A stretch of 64,000 bases of DNA, taken from the NCBI GenBank assembly GCA_913055845.1, contig CAJXKO010000002.1, positions 32,585-96,584 of the forward strand, in the 5' to 3' direction. Below the pieces are notes generated by a model. The model did not search any database and was not told the DNA's origin. It saw nothing but the letters and a program-made list of their open reading frames with translations. Below, in pieces: positions 24,602 to 34,618 of this stretch. The position numbers were made by a program, and so were the translations under genes. Positions within the stretch are counted from its first letter, which is position 1; every line of letters begins with the position of its first letter. Source of the DNA: an uncultured Bacteroidota bacterium (GTDB taxonomy: Bacteria; Bacteroidota; Rhodothermia; Rhodothermales; Salinibacteraceae).

Positions 24602-27388
24602 TCATGGGTCCACGATCTGTTGGAAGCGAGGATGGCTGCGGAGCGCTTCGAACCAAGGGTCCTTGGCCGCCGTGGCCCGGTACTGCGGCTTCTGTCGTAC
24701 TGCCCGACTCAAAAGATCCAGCGCCTGCGTCTCCTCACCGAGTAGCAAGTACGCATGCGCCCGCTGGTAGGAGACGAGCGGGTTGGCCTCGCGGATGCGA
24801 CGGAGAACAGCTCGTGCGCTGTCAGGATGTCCGGCGCGGGCGAGCACGGCGGCGACTTTGGCATGAGAGAGGGCCTCGTACAGGGCCTGCTTAGCCGGGC
24901 CAGTGCGCTCCCGAATTTCCTCCACGAGCGTCCACGCACGGTCTACATTGGGGGCGGCCGCGCCGGCTGTTGCCAGCAGTGTCAACTCGCAATTCTGGAA
25001 CTCAACCAGTTTGGGGTACAGTCGTTGTCCGGTCCGGCACTGTCGTGCTGCGTCCGCAAAGTGTCCCGTGTTTAGGGCCGCGTAAAACAACTGGTGGTGC
25101 GTATCGGACGGAATGCGGAGGTAGGCGTCGGCCTCGTGGGCCCGTTCCGCGTAATAAAATGCTTGTTGAAAGTCGCCCCGGTTCTCAAGCAGCAGTCGAC
25201 TCAGGGTATACATGGCCCGGGCCGCTCCCGACGACTCCCGAATGGCGCGGTGGAGGTCCTGTTCTGCTTGGCGCACCAGCATTCGGCTGCGTTCTGGATC
25301 GTCAACATGCTGGGCGAGCCAGAAGCGAAGTTGACCGCGCGTGGTGCGGGCCCCGCTGTCGGCAGAATCCCGCCGGAGGGCCTCGTTGGCGTATGCAATC
25401 CGCCGGCGCACGATGTCTCGTTCCCGCTCCCCCCAGTCCAGCGCGTATGGGTCTACCTGCACGGTGGCGAGTCGGGCCCGAAGGGCAGGGGGCGCACTCC
25501 AGTCTGGATCGAGGGCGCCCGCCTGGTCCAACAGCGAGTCCGCCTGCGCGGCCAGATCAAGCGCCGCGGCCAGTTGGTCTTCGCGCTCCAGCTGCCTGGC
25601 GTCCGCATGGAGCCGATCGGCACGCTCGACGAGGCGCCACGCCGTGACGCTTTGGGTCTCGGCCTGCCACGAGTCGAGTTGTATTTCCCGCCCCAGGCGT
25701 TTTCGGAACAGTCGCGACACCTCGCGGGCGAGGTCCTTCTGCAACGCAAAAACCTCCGCCGCAGGCCGCCGGATCATCTCACTCATCAGGTGCGACTGGG
25801 TCTCCCCGTCAATCAGTTCCACATGGACCGCGAGGGAGTCCGCCACCGGCTGTACGCTACCCGTAATCAGGCTTCCTGCCTGTAGGCGCTGGGCAATGCT
25901 ATCGAGTGGAGGCGAGGCCTCGCGATATGGCTCCACGCCGTGTTGAGAAATGACCTGGAGGCCGTCGACCGTTGTCAGGCGGTGGTTGAGATGTTCAGTG
26001 AAGCCGTCGGCAAAGGCGGTGAGGGTGTCTCCGGGGCTATTGTCTTCGAAGTAGAGCACGGCCACCGTCGTTGGGGCAAGCCTCTCAGGTCGTTCGCCCG
26101 CGTTGTCGAAGTGGGTCACGTCTTTGCGCGGACTGGGGCCACCAGGGCCTGCAGAGAACAATCCGGAAGGGGAAACCAGTCCCAGGGCCCACGCGAGCCA
26201 GGCCACCCCTGCGGCCCCCACCACGAGGAGCGCCAGGAAGCCAAGCGATGACAGTGACTCCGGAATCCAGGCTCGTGGACGCCGTGGGATCGGGGCGTGA
26301 GGCGGTCCCGACTCTGTTCGGACTGCCTGAAGCGCTTGGAGAAGGCGCGCGGCGGACGCCGGGCGATTCTCGGGCGCCTTTTCCAGGCATTGACCCACGA
26401 GCTGGCTGAGCTCGAGGGGCACGTCGTCCCGCTGCTCATGGAGGGGCGGAGGGGCCTCCTCGAGAATTGCACGGAGAACCGCAGGGGCGCGCTCGCCCGT
26501 GAAAGGACGCGTGCCGGTAAGCATTTCGTAGAGAACCACCCCCACGGCCCACAAATCGGACGGCGGGCCCACCGGCTTGCCTGTTGCCTGCTCCGGACTC
26601 ATGTAGGCAGCCGTTCCTAATTGATGTCCCGGCTCCGTCAGGCGCGTGTCGGCGGCCGCCTTCGCAAGCCCAAAATCCAGAAGTTTCACCTCGTCGGAAG
26701 CCGTCACCATCATGTTTGCGGGCTTTACGTCTCGGTGGACGATGTCAGCGTCATGAGCCTGGGCCAACGCCGCGGCGATCTGCTTCGCATAGCGAATTGT
26801 CTCCTCCACCGGGAGCGTGCCTTCCCGCGCCAGGGTTTCCTTCAGCGTCTCGCCTTCGTAGTACGCCATCGCAATAAAGCGGTGGCCTGCCTCCGAGGTG
26901 GCAATCTCGTAGATGGTCGCGATGTGCGGGTGGTCGAGGGCCGAGGCTGCCCGAGCTTCCCGGACGAATCGCTGCTCGCCTTCCTCGCTCGCGGCCAGGT
27001 GTGGCGGCAGAAACTTCAGAGCCACCGGGCGGTCGAGTTCCGGGTCGCGCGCCTTGTAGACTACGCCCATGCCGCCCCCGCCAAGATGTGTCTCCACGAC
27101 GTACCGTCCCACCGTTTCCCCCTCCAGATCTAGGGGATCGGGGGTTCGGAGGCCTTGCGTCGGCGGATCTCGACTAGAGGGCTCTTCGTCACCGGCATCG
27201 GGCAGCGCCGCGGCCAGGCGTCCAAAAAACTCTTCAGCTTGCGTCTCTGTGTCCAACAGAGAGCGGACCTCCTTCCGAATCGCTTCCTCCTCACAGGCTT
27301 CTTCGAGGTACGCCGCACGTTTCTCAGGAGGCATCGCACGTGCCTCCTCAAAGTGCTTCCCAATCTTGTCCCAGCGATCTTCGGCCAC
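24602..27388 (-). CDS. Ser/Thr protein kinase with TolB-like ectodomain and TPR tail
   Basis: 928 residues. Residues 1-65 are the short helical domain common in ECF-linked kinases. The kinase domain spans about 95-355: glycine loop GGGGMG 103-108, Lys125, HRD 218-220, DFG 238-240, all intact. A transmembrane helix at about 382-404 follows. Outside is a TolB-like/adenylate-cyclase-associated domain (TTVAVLYFEDNS ... DGFTEHLNHRL ... LITGSVQPVADSLAVHVELID) and then TPR-like helix pairs to the end. So a cytosolic kinase senses through a periplasmic part. The start is GTG 27388, 53 bases after the sigma factor stop; the two form an operon. Confidence 0.9.
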   Translation of the reverse strand: MAEDRWDKIGKHFEEARAMPPEKRAAYLEEACEEEAIRKEVRSLLDTETQAEEFFGRLAAALPDAGDEEPSSRDPPTQGLRTPDPLDLEGETVGRYVVETHLGGGGMGVVYKARDPELDRPVALKFLPPHLAASEEGEQRFVREARAASALDHPHIATIYEIATSEAGHRFIAMAYYEGETLKETLAREGTLPVEETIRYAKQIAAALAQAHDADIVHRDVKPANMMVTASDEVKLLDFGLAKAAADTRLTEPGHQLGTAAYMSPEQATGKPVGPPSDLWAVGVVLYEMLTGTRPFTGERAPAVLRAILEEAPPPLHEQRDDVPLELSQLVGQCLEKAPENRPASAARLLQALQAVRTESGPPHAPIPRRPRAWIPESLSSLGFLALLVVGAAGVAWLAWALGLVSPSGLFSAGPGGPSPRKDVTHFDNAGERPERLAPTTVAVLYFEDNSPGDTLTAFADGFTEHLNHRLTTVDGLQVISQHGVEPYREASPPLDSIAQRLQAGSLITGSVQPVADSLAVHVELIDGETQSHLMSEMIRRPAAEVFALQKDLAREVSRLFRKRLGREIQLDSWQAETQSVTAWRLVERADRLHADARQLEREDQLAAALDLAAQADSLLDQAGALDPDWSAPPALRARLATVQVDPYALDWGERERDIVRRRIAYANEALRRDSADSGARTTRGQLRFWLAQHVDDPERSRMLVRQAEQDLHRAIRESSGAARAMYTLSRLLLENRGDFQQAFYYAERAHEADAYLRIPSDTHHQLFYAALNTGHFADAARQCRTGQRLYPKLVEFQNCELTLLATAGAAAPNVDRAWTLVEEIRERTGPAKQALYEALSHAKVAAVLARAGHPDSARAVLRRIREANPLVSYQRAHAYLLLGEETQALDLLSRAVRQKPQYRATAAKDPWFEALRSHPRFQQIVDP

Positions 27389-27441
27389 GGCCTCTGTCGG
27401 TAGTATGAACGCTGTTGGCGGGATCGGGGCGGGCAGGTGCC

Positions 27442-28155
27442 CTAAAAAGAGGATTCTGGGGCCGAGAAGGCATCGTCGGACTCGGGATTGCGTTCGGCGT
27501 CAGTGTCGTTATCGGGGGGCGTTCCTCCGCTGCGAATCCGTTGCATCTCGCGGTAGAGCCAGGCCTTGGCCTGTTTCCAGTCTCGGCTCACCGTAGCCGT
27601 GGACACGCCTAGGGCCTCGGCGGTCTCTGCGATGGTCATGCCGCCAAAAAACCGGCACTCGACCCCACGGGCCGCGCGGGGATGTGTCTCTTCAAGTCGC
27701 TCCAGGGCATCGTCAAGGACGAGGAAGGCCTCCGCGTCCTCCTCGCTCATCGCCGCCTCTTGTCCTAGCTTCTCCCGGAGCGCCTCCAACGAAAGACGAG
27801 GGGCATCGCCCCCACGCTTCTCAGCCCGCGTCCGGCGAGCGTGGTCAATCAGGACCTGTCGCATCGCCATCGCGGACACTGCAAAAAAGTGCGACCGGTT
27901 CTTCCACGATCGGTCGTCCTGCCCAACGAGTTTGAGATATGCTTCGTTGACCAACGCTGTGGTTTGGAGGGTTGGGTCTCCCTTCCACCGCCGCCGTTGT
28001 CCACGGGCTCGCTTTCGCAACTCCCCATAGACGCGCCCAAAGAGAGCCTTCTCCGCCGCATCACTGCCCTCACGCAGGCGGTCCAGAATGCCCGTGATGT
28101 CCCACGGAGACTGCGACTGTCCCGATGCCTTTTCGTGAGAGGGACGATCCGTCAT
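27442..28155 (-). CDS. ECF-family RNA polymerase sigma factor
   Basis: 237 residues. Region 2 is in the first half (GELRKRARGQRR, TALVNEAYLKL, FFAVSAMAMRQVLIDHARRTRAEKRGG) and region 4 in the second (ALERLEETHPRAARGVECRFFGGMTIAETAEALGVSTATVSRDWKQAKAWL) with a helix-turn-helix. This is the sigma subgroup that in several phyla is encoded with a Ser/Thr kinase instead of an anti-sigma factor. It probably directs transcription in answer to signals relayed by the kinase downstream. ATG 28155 is used; GTG 28164 would add three residues. The C-terminal 25 residues are acidic and disordered. Confidence 0.9.
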   Translation of the reverse strand: MTDRPSHEKASGQSQSPWDITGILDRLREGSDAAEKALFGRVYGELRKRARGQRRRWKGDPTLQTTALVNEAYLKLVGQDDRSWKNRSHFFAVSAMAMRQVLIDHARRTRAEKRGGDAPRLSLEALREKLGQEAAMSEEDAEAFLVLDDALERLEETHPRAARGVECRFFGGMTIAETAEALGVSTATVSRDWKQAKAWLYREMQRIRSGGTPPDNDTDAERNPESDDAFSAPESSF

Positions 28156-28351
28156 GGCAACCACCCGTTCTGTGAGGAAAGAGTGAAGAAGGTGGTACGC
28201 GTCACTCCTCGTGATAAACGCGGGTGTGATCTCCCGTGGCTAGCAGATGAAGGGCCGATGGAAGAAAGAACAGGCGAACCGAACGCTTCCCATTTTGACC
28301 CCGGCCTTCATCCTCGTCAGAACCCATTACTTTAAAGCAAAGGTGAACATT

Positions 28352-28930
28352 ATGTTCGCAAAACCCAGGAATCACGCCCTCATTCGCTCCCTCACGAACT
28401 CCCCACGCGCACTCCGACTTCTGCTTCTGGCCGCTGTCCTTCTCGCAGGAATGGGCTTCGGTTCAGCAGTGCCGGTTTGGGCGCAGGCCGACGGCGAGTC
28501 GGCGGTGCCAGCCTCCGTCCTTGAGAATGCTCCGGCGTCCTCGGCCGATGCCTGGACCGTCATGAATGCCTCCCGACGGGTTGGTTTTGGCACCTACGCT
28601 GCAATGGTCCTTCGCGGGGCCGACCCAATCACCAAGCAAGCAGCGATGCGGGATCTCATTGTCGTGGCTGGTTCCAATCGGGGACGGGTGAATCTATCGC
28701 CCACTCTGTCGCCGCTTCTGAACATTGTGGAGCATGGTCGAGGCGTTGAACACCGTCTCATGGCGCTGCAGACCCTCCACCTCATCGGGACAGATCATGC
28801 CTCTGAGGCGCACTACCGACGCACGATGGAGAAGCTTTACCGGATTACACGAGAGGCGTCTCCGAGTCGGGTCCGGCGGACCGCCGTCGCAGTCCTCACC
28901 GACTTCTATGGAACCGTGGGTGACAACTGA
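28352..28930 (+). CDS. Secreted helical (HEAT-like) protein of unknown function
   Basis: 192 residues with a signal peptide of about 45 residues (basic start, core LRLLLLAAVLLAGMGFG, cut after VWAQ). The mature part is all predicted helix in repeated pairs (VLRGADPITKQAAMRDLIVVA, RLMALQTLHLIGTD, SRVRRTAVAVLTDFY), resembling HEAT-type repeats. I know no family name. ATG 28352 has an AAAGGTGA ribosome site just upstream. It is divergent from the ECF sigma gene with 196 bases between the two starts, making it a natural candidate target of that sigma factor, which is inference. A terminator follows. Confidence 0.65.
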   Translation: MFAKPRNHALIRSLTNSPRALRLLLLAAVLLAGMGFGSAVPVWAQADGESAVPASVLENAPASSADAWTVMNASRRVGFGTYAAMVLRGADPITKQAAMRDLIVVAGSNRGRVNLSPTLSPLLNIVEHGRGVEHRLMALQTLHLIGTDHASEAHYRRTMEKLYRITREASPSRVRRTAVAVLTDFYGTVGDN

Positions 28931-28999
28931 ACATGCTGTGCCCAACGGTGCTTCGATCTACGGACTGGGCGTCTGTTGGATGCTTCGCAGAAGGGCTTG

Positions 29000-29030
29000 A
29001 AGGGGACTGGCATCATGCCAGTCCCCTTTC
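29000..29030 (+). terminator. Rho-independent terminator
   Basis: A 13-base stem (29000-29012 with 29016-29028) around a 3-base loop is followed by a short TTTC. It ends the transcript of the secreted protein at 28352-28930, 70 bases after its stop. Confidence 0.8.
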
Positions 29031-29101
29031 GGCCGTTGGGGATCCACGGAAAGGCCGTCGCGAATCGGGAAAGAACGTTCCTTTACGATCGGCGACCAAT
29101 C

Positions 29102-29440
29102 TCAATCGTGAACGATCAGAATCGGGTCGATGAGTCCCCCGGCATGGGCTTCGATCTCGTAACGGTGTACACTATTAGGGGCGGCGTCGCGCCGAACCGT
29201 AATGCGTGGAGGGCGATCCGGCGCTACTGCGATTTCCTCGCCGGCCGGAATGGACCGGAAGAGGTCCGTCTCGGGACAGATCGTGAACTTGGCTTGGTCG
29301 CCCGCCACGACGAACAACACCCCGTCGCCGGGCCGTACAGGAAGAACGTCTGGGGTTGCGAAAGGAGACTGCTCCGCTTCGTTTACGATAAAAACGTGAT
29401 GCTCATCGGTTGAGTGGGTCATGGGCTCGTTGATGGTCAT
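29102..29440 (-). CDS. Small beta-rich protein of unknown function
   Basis: 112 residues without signal peptide or membrane helix. The pattern (VFIVNEAE, VLPVRPGDGVLFVVAGDQAKFTICPE, IPAGEEIAVAPD, ITVRRDA, HRYEIEAHAGG, DPILIVHD) is that of a beta sandwich and recalls cupredoxin-like folds, but the usual copper ligands are not arranged as expected. I name no function. ATG 29440 is used; ATG 29422 is a possible alternative six codons later. It is convergent with the secreted protein, whose terminator lies 70 bases away. Confidence 0.55.
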   Translation of the reverse strand: MTINEPMTHSTDEHHVFIVNEAEQSPFATPDVLPVRPGDGVLFVVAGDQAKFTICPETDLFRSIPAGEEIAVAPDRPPRITVRRDAAPNSVHRYEIEAHAGGLIDPILIVHD

Positions 29441-29820
29441 GGGGCGAAGTGAAGGCGGACGAGGGGACTCCACCCGGCGCGGATGACCCTCAAAGCCAGT
29501 GTTCTAAGGGCGACGTTTCCGGAGAGATGCGCGAGTACAGTCGCTGAGTAACGCCCGCACATTTCATTTAATGGTATCTTCGATAAAGGTTCGCTCTGGG
29601 GCAGAGTACCGCCACGGTTCTCTCGGCGCGCGCTCAGTGGGCGTTAGAGAGATCCGTGGTAGGGCCCAGCCCCAGGGAGGACTGGGCAAATCCAGCCCGC
29701 CTTACGGGCAGGCCTGTTACGTTTTGCCTATTCTGCCGCGCCAGGCCGCGTCCGCCGAAAGACCTCCGCGTCCGGTGCGTTAGGTCCCCAAGAAAAAATC
29801 TCCAAAGTGCACAGGTTCGC
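29441..29820. other. Intergenic region upstream of the band-7 gene
   Basis: 380 bases between divergent starts. An AT-rich patch (about 29565-29590) could hold a promoter for the plus-strand gene, but I found no pair of boxes that I would defend. No gene seen. Confidence 0.4.
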
Positions 29821-30594
29821 ATGCTCACCGTCTACGCCTTCGTAGCCCTCACACTGGCTGTTGCAGGCCTTCTCGCCCGTACCTTTAAGGTTGTGAAGGA
29901 GTACGAGCGGGGCGTCAAATTCACGCTCGGCCAGTTCGAGGCCGTCATGCAGCCCGGGTTGCGCACCGTCATTCCATTTGTGCAATCCTGGGAACGGGTG
30001 GACATGCGCGTGAAGGCCGTGGATGTGCCCCGCCAGGAAAGCATCACCCGCGACAACGTGACCGTGGAGATCGATGCAGTGATCTACTACCGGGTCCGCG
30101 ATGCCAAGCGGGCCATCTTGGAGGTCGAAGAATACATGTATGCGGTGCAGCAACTGGCCCAGACCACCATGCGGAATATCGTTGGGGAGGTAGACCTCGA
30201 CGCACTGCTGGCCGAGCGGGAGCGCATCTCACGACAGATCCGCGAGATCATTGACGAGGCCACCGATCCGTGGGGAATTGAAGTGCAGTCCGTGGAGCTG
30301 AAGGACATCATTCTGGCGGAAAACATGAAGCGCGTGATTGCCCGGCAGGCGGAGGCCGAGCGGGAGCGCCGTGCCGTTACGATTCAGGCGGAGGGCGAAT
30401 TGGAGGCAGCCCAGAACATGGCCGATGCGGCCAGCATCCTGAACGCAGAGGAGGGGGCTCTGCACCTACGTACGCTGCAGACCCTCAACAGTCTAAGCAG
30501 CGACGACTCCAACACGGTCATTTTTGCGGTGCCGGCCGAAGCACTCCGAGCCCTGGAACGCATCGGTGCAGCGTCCTCCGACGCAGCCGCATAA
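29821..30594 (+). CDS. SPFH/band-7 domain protein, slipin type
   Basis: 257 residues. One N-terminal membrane anchor (about 1-19) is followed by the SPFH domain: [88 protein letters not shown] helical coiled-coil tail ([17 protein letters not shown]) makes it oligomerise. This order is that of slipins, stomatin-like proteins that form membrane microdomain scaffolds. The usual partner NfeD protease-like gene is not adjacent. ATG 29821 opens the anchor; the upstream open frame lacks features. A DUF4864 gene starts 31 bases downstream and is probably cotranscribed. Confidence 0.92.
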   Translation: MLTVYAFVALTLAVAGLLARTFKVVKEYERGVKFTLGQFEAVMQPGLRTVIPFVQSWERVDMRVKAVDVPRQESITRDNVTVEIDAVIYYRVRDAKRAILEVEEYMYAVQQLAQTTMRNIVGEVDLDALLAERERISRQIREIIDEATDPWGIEVQSVELKDIILAENMKRVIARQAEAERERRAVTIQAEGELEAAQNMADAASILNAEEGALHLRTLQTLNSLSSDDSNTVIFAVPAEALRALERIGAASSDAAA

Positions 30595-30625
30595 GACCCC
30601 TCGCCGTCCCCCGTTCGTTTCATTC

Positions 30626-31168
30626 ATGCGTTCCCGTTCCATGTCCGCCGTCGCCCTACTCCTGACCGTCTTCTTCGTACTGCCTCCCGGCAGTTCCGGC
30701 ACCGACCCCGCCCCATCTGCCGCCGTCCACTCTCGGCCTCCACTGCTTGTCATGTCCGACTCGCTTCCCGAGCCCAGCCCTGACCTCTCCCCACAGGAAG
30801 TCGTGCGTCTGCAGGTAGATGCCCTAGGCACCAACGACGTGCCCCACGAGGACGCAGGCATTGAGGCGGCCTTTAATTTTGCCTCGCCCGCCAACAAGCG
30901 CTCTACTGGTCCCCTGCGTCGCTTCCGCCGGCTCTTTGAGACCCCTGCGTACCGCCCCATGATTGACCACCGCAGTGCCCAATACAGCGAGCCTCAGGTG
31001 GAGGGCAAAATGGCTCGGATTGGTGTCATTCTGCTGACAGACCAGGGTAGGCAGGTTGGGTATCTGTTTCGCCTCTCCCAGCAGCCGGGTCCCCCAAACG
31101 AGGGCTGCTGGATGACCGATGGAGTGCGTCGGGTGCCTGTTCAGGATGCTGGTCGCCGCGAAATCTGA
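30626..31168 (+). CDS. DUF4864 domain protein, exported
   Basis: 180 residues. A signal-peptide-like N-terminus ([18 protein letters not shown]) is followed by a DUF4864 domain: [18 protein letters not shown], then [32 protein letters not shown], and the end [11 protein letters not shown]. The family is common in cyanobacteria and other phyla, has a SnoaL-like fold by expectation, and no known function. It is probably secreted or periplasmic. It follows the band-7 gene by 31 bases. ATG 30626 is chosen; ATG 30641 (five codons later) is an alternative that also gives a signal peptide. Confidence 0.75.
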   Translation: MRSRSMSAVALLLTVFFVLPPGSSGTDPAPSAAVHSRPPLLVMSDSLPEPSPDLSPQEVVRLQVDALGTNDVPHEDAGIEAAFNFASPANKRSTGPLRRFRRLFETPAYRPMIDHRSAQYSEPQVEGKMARIGVILLTDQGRQVGYLFRLSQQPGPPNEGCWMTDGVRRVPVQDAGRREI

Positions 31169-31469
31169 TGGCTCTCAGTTAGGGCTACACGTACCCTCAG
31201 TCTTTTGCTCCCTAGAAGGCCGGGATAAAGCGCAGTAACGTCTATGCAACGCAGGGAACTACTAAAACTTTAGGTTCTACTGACCCTTGTTGAAAACGGA
31301 AGTCAGAGGGTGTCCTTTTTGCCTTTGGCGGGCCCCTTTTCGGGACTGGAGCTGTGGCGAAGCGCCTGTCCGCCGCTCGTCAGGACGACATCCTGACACC
31401 CATCTCAGCACAGGTCCAGCCACGGTCCTTGCCACCTCATGCTCCTGCCCACAATCTCTCAGTGTCCTT
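31169..31469. other. Intergenic region
   Basis: 301 bases between the DUF4864 gene and a lipoprotein gene on the same strand. It has an AT-rich part near 31255-31300 that may hold a promoter. No gene or terminator could be supported. Confidence 0.4.
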
Positions 31470-32039
31470 ATGTCCTCGCCTCGTGTGTCGTCGCTAGTTC
31501 CTCAAGCCCCGTGGTCAAACGGGCTGAGCGTCGCGGTCGTCGTCCTAGTCCTTGGGCTGGGGCTCGCGGCCTGCGACTCAGATGGGGGGCCTCCGCCCTC
31601 CGATCTGGATGGCATGTATGTCATCAAGGAAATGAGATTCACCGTCTCGGGGGTGAACAACTTTGACATCCTGCAGGACACGCTTGTGGCCGATACGACC
31701 GGTCCGAGTGCGCCCCGTATGGAATTCTTCGGGGAAGACGCTACGGTGAATCTGATTTATCGGCTTGAGGGTAGTGACGGCCGGTCAAGTATTGCTGGGG
31801 AGTTTTCGACCGGAAATAATCGGGTCAACGTCGACTTTAGTGACGTTAGTGAGGAGCGACGGTTCGGCGGCATGGTGCCCCAAACGTTTCGAATGCAGCG
31901 GCGAAATGACGGCAATCTCTTGGAGGCCGATCAACAGGTCCGAGGGGTAGACCTTCGAGACTACTCGCCGGGACGCTACGGCGGTCTTACCCAGCCTGTG
32001 GACGGGACGCTCCGGCTCCGGCTGGAACGCGTACAGTGA
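31470..32039 (+). CDS. Predicted lipoprotein of unknown function
   Basis: 189 residues. The signal peptide core (LSVAVVVLVLGLGL) ends in a good lipobox, LAAC, with Cys35 as lipid anchor. The mature part is beta-rich (MYVIKEMRFTVSG, RMEFFGEDATVNLIYRLEG, TLRLRLERV) and resembles a small lipocalin-like or calycin barrel, without a family I can name. It should be held in the outer or inner membrane facing the periplasm. It is followed after 101 bases by the large two-barrel outer-membrane protein on the same strand, so both could share a transcript. Confidence 0.65.
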   Translation: MSSPRVSSLVPQAPWSNGLSVAVVVLVLGLGLAACDSDGGPPPSDLDGMYVIKEMRFTVSGVNNFDILQDTLVADTTGPSAPRMEFFGEDATVNLIYRLEGSDGRSSIAGEFSTGNNRVNVDFSDVSEERRFGGMVPQTFRMQRRNDGNLLEADQQVRGVDLRDYSPGRYGGLTQPVDGTLRLRLERVQ

Positions 32040-32140
32040 ATTGTGTCTGTGTCCGCGGCTTTTCTTTCTGCTTTGCTGGGGCGCCTCCGTATCGTCCGGC
32101 TGTTGCCTCGTCGTAATCACTTCCACCAACGGTCACTCTC

Positions 32141-34570
32141 ATGACACTGCTCGGCTTTTCTCATTTCTCCTCCGAGGGGCCTTTCCGTGCCCCATTTTCG
32201 CACGCCGCATCGATTGGACTTCTGGTCCTGCTCTCTGCGATGATGGCACAGCCTGCCGCGGGGCAGTTTCGCGATGTTGGATATACGTTCGAGCCGACTG
32301 TGCAAGGGGTTCTTCAGGAAGATAATGCGGCCTTCGAGAGCGAAGAGCTTTACGGCGGCGCTCTGGGGTTGAGCTTTGGCCGCTACTTTCAGGCCAGTGT
32401 CGAGTATCTCGTCAATACGGGCCTGACGACGAACTTTTCGAACATTGACCGTCTGGATGGACTCATTGACCGCGATCTTGATGTTCGGCGCTACGGACCC
32501 CGTCTCCGGTTCAATCTTTACGACCGACGCGTCATTCCCTACGTCACGCTGGGAAGTGGCGTGCTCCGGTTCGATCCCGAAGGGGAGGAGGCTTCGCGCA
32601 CCATTTACGGGAGCGTAGGGGGCGGTATCACATTCAGCGCCTACGACCGCTACCGGATCTCGATTGGGGGGGATCTGCTGGGCTATCGCTATGACCCAGT
32701 GGCCACCTTCTTGGGGCCGGAAGGAGCGCAGGACTTTGAGACGGGCACGGAACTCGTATATTCACCGGCCCTGAGCGCGTCGGTTTCGCTCTTTCTAGGG
32801 GGGCGTTCCCTGGAAGAGCAAACCGCCGTGGACCGGGCCCTCCGTGAGCAGTTTGGCGGGAGTAGTTTCTTGCGGGGCGTGCGGCTGTTCGTGAATCCCT
32901 TCCATGGTCGAATCGAGTTTAACGATGCACTTGGCTTCCCCAAGGATCAAAACGTGGCTGGCATCAATGCAGGCGTGTCGCTGGGTCCCTACGTGGGCCT
33001 TCGAGGGTTCTACTGGCGGGGGACAGAGGGGGGGGCAGTGAGCGAGGACATCGTGGGCGGGTTCGACAAGATTCAGATGTACGGAAGCGAGCTTCAACTG
33101 CGCCTGAATCTGGACCTCGGTCAGGGCTTTGTGCCCTACGCCAAGGTGGGAGGCGGGTACCTCGATGTCCTCGAGGGTTATCAGGAGGATATTCCCTCCG
33201 GGACCTCTCCGCCGGCGGACCGCTTCTTCGGCATTGGCGGCCTTGGACTGGAGGTTCCACTGACCCAGTCCGTGAAGCTGTCCGGCGGTGCCCGCGGTCT
33301 GGTTACCGACAATCCGAATCAGGTGGAGGCGGGCGACCCTGGAGACCTCTACGGAAGCCTGATGTACACGGCTGGCATCCAGTTTCGACTGGGAGGCGGA
33401 GCGCGGCGGTCCACACCGGAGGCCCCCGAACCCACGCCGGTTTTTGTGCCCGCGGACAGCCCTGACACCACCGCTCCCACGGCCGAACCGACTGGGGAGC
33501 CCCCGGTGGCGTCCGATGCCCCCTCTGAGTCGGAGCGGCTCCGGGCACGCGTTGACTCGCTGGAGACTGTACTCGCCACTCTGCAGTCCAATCCGCCTCG
33601 ACAAGCCCCGCCGCAGGACGGGGCGGGCCGACAGTCCCCGGCGGACACGATACGCGTTGCGGGACCGACGGGCCGCCCCGTGGAGCGTTCCCGACAGGTG
33701 ATGATGGTCCCGGTGCCGGAACAGGGTGAGATCTATGTCCGGTTTGGAGAGGGAACCGCCTCCGAGGTACAGACAGCCCCCGCACCGCAACCCTCAACGT
33801 CGGACGCCTCCGAACAGAGACCCGGAACCATTGAGGACCGTGTTCGGGAGGCGCTTCGACAAGGGTTGCAGCAACAGGCCCCGGCCGACACTGCTCAGGG
33901 CCTTTCGGATGCGGACATTGAGCGTATGATTCAGCGCACAGTGCGCGATGTGATGGGGCAACGCCAGGAGGCAACCACCCAGCGCGAGTCCGCCCAGACC
34001 CAGCAGGTACAGCGCCTGCAGGAACAGATCGACGAGCTTCAGCGCCAGTTGCAGCAGCAGCGCACCAGCGCACCGGAACAGCCCCAGCGCACTGCGGCCC
34101 CGGCTCCCACGGATCCTGGCGATGGCGTGCCGTTTTACCGCGAAACCCTGGGGCGGCCCCTGACCTACCTCGTCCCCATTGCTGGCTACCGTGGGGGAGA
34201 GGGGACAAACCAGTTCCAGATCGGTGTGCGGGGGGATTACCGGTCCACGCCCACTTCCCGGTTGCACTTTGTGCCGGAGCTTAGCTTCGGGCTTGGTGGC
34301 GGAGAGGTGTCGCCCACCATTCTCCTGAATGGGGCGTACAGCTTCCTGCGGTCCACGACGACGGACTTTGTGAGTGCGCCCGTGGAGCCCTACGCGGGAG
34401 CCGGGGTAGGCATTGCGAGCCTCGGCGGTTTCACCTTCGAGCCGGTTACGAACCTCATGTTTGGCTTGGACTACCGCTTCTCGAACAATCAGCTCGTGTT
34501 CCTGGAGTACAGCGCGCTAGACTTCTTCGATACGAGCCGAGTCCACGTGGGTGTTCGCGTTCGGCTTTAG
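32141..34570 (+). CDS. Outer-membrane protein with two predicted beta-barrel domains
   Basis: 809 residues. A signal peptide (about 1-41, ending PAAGQ) leads into a first beta-barrel region (about 45-430: alternating aromatic strands such as LGLSFGRYFQASVEYLV and VPYAKVGGGYLDVL). Residues about 430-650 are Pro/Thr/Ser-rich with coiled-coil stretches (LRARVDSLETVLATL; VQRLQEQIDELQRQLQQQ). The last 150 residues form a second barrel-like region ending in the strand VHVGVRVRL with terminal hydrophobic residues, as outer-membrane proteins do. The two barrels could be independent or one could form a periplasmic-facing part. Function unknown. The OmpA-domain gene starts 48 bases later. Confidence 0.7.
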   Translation: MTLLGFSHFSSEGPFRAPFSHAASIGLLVLLSAMMAQPAAGQFRDVGYTFEPTVQGVLQEDNAAFESEELYGGALGLSFGRYFQASVEYLVNTGLTTNFSNIDRLDGLIDRDLDVRRYGPRLRFNLYDRRVIPYVTLGSGVLRFDPEGEEASRTIYGSVGGGITFSAYDRYRISIGGDLLGYRYDPVATFLGPEGAQDFETGTELVYSPALSASVSLFLGGRSLEEQTAVDRALREQFGGSSFLRGVRLFVNPFHGRIEFNDALGFPKDQNVAGINAGVSLGPYVGLRGFYWRGTEGGAVSEDIVGGFDKIQMYGSELQLRLNLDLGQGFVPYAKVGGGYLDVLEGYQEDIPSGTSPPADRFFGIGGLGLEVPLTQSVKLSGGARGLVTDNPNQVEAGDPGDLYGSLMYTAGIQFRLGGGARRSTPEAPEPTPVFVPADSPDTTAPTAEPTGEPPVASDAPSESERLRARVDSLETVLATLQSNPPRQAPPQDGAGRQSPADTIRVAGPTGRPVERSRQVMMVPVPEQGEIYVRFGEGTASEVQTAPAPQPSTSDASEQRPGTIEDRVREALRQGLQQQAPADTAQGLSDADIERMIQRTVRDVMGQRQEATTQRESAQTQQVQRLQEQIDELQRQLQQQRTSAPEQPQRTAAPAPTDPGDGVPFYRETLGRPLTYLVPIAGYRGGEGTNQFQIGVRGDYRSTPTSRLHFVPELSFGLGGGEVSPTILLNGAYSFLRSTTTDFVSAPVEPYAGAGVGIASLGGFTFEPVTNLMFGLDYRFSNNQLVFLEYSALDFFDTSRVHVGVRVRL

Positions 34571-34618
34571 GAACGCGATTCTGTACCCCCGCTTCCTCGC
34601 AGACGCGACGACATTCTC

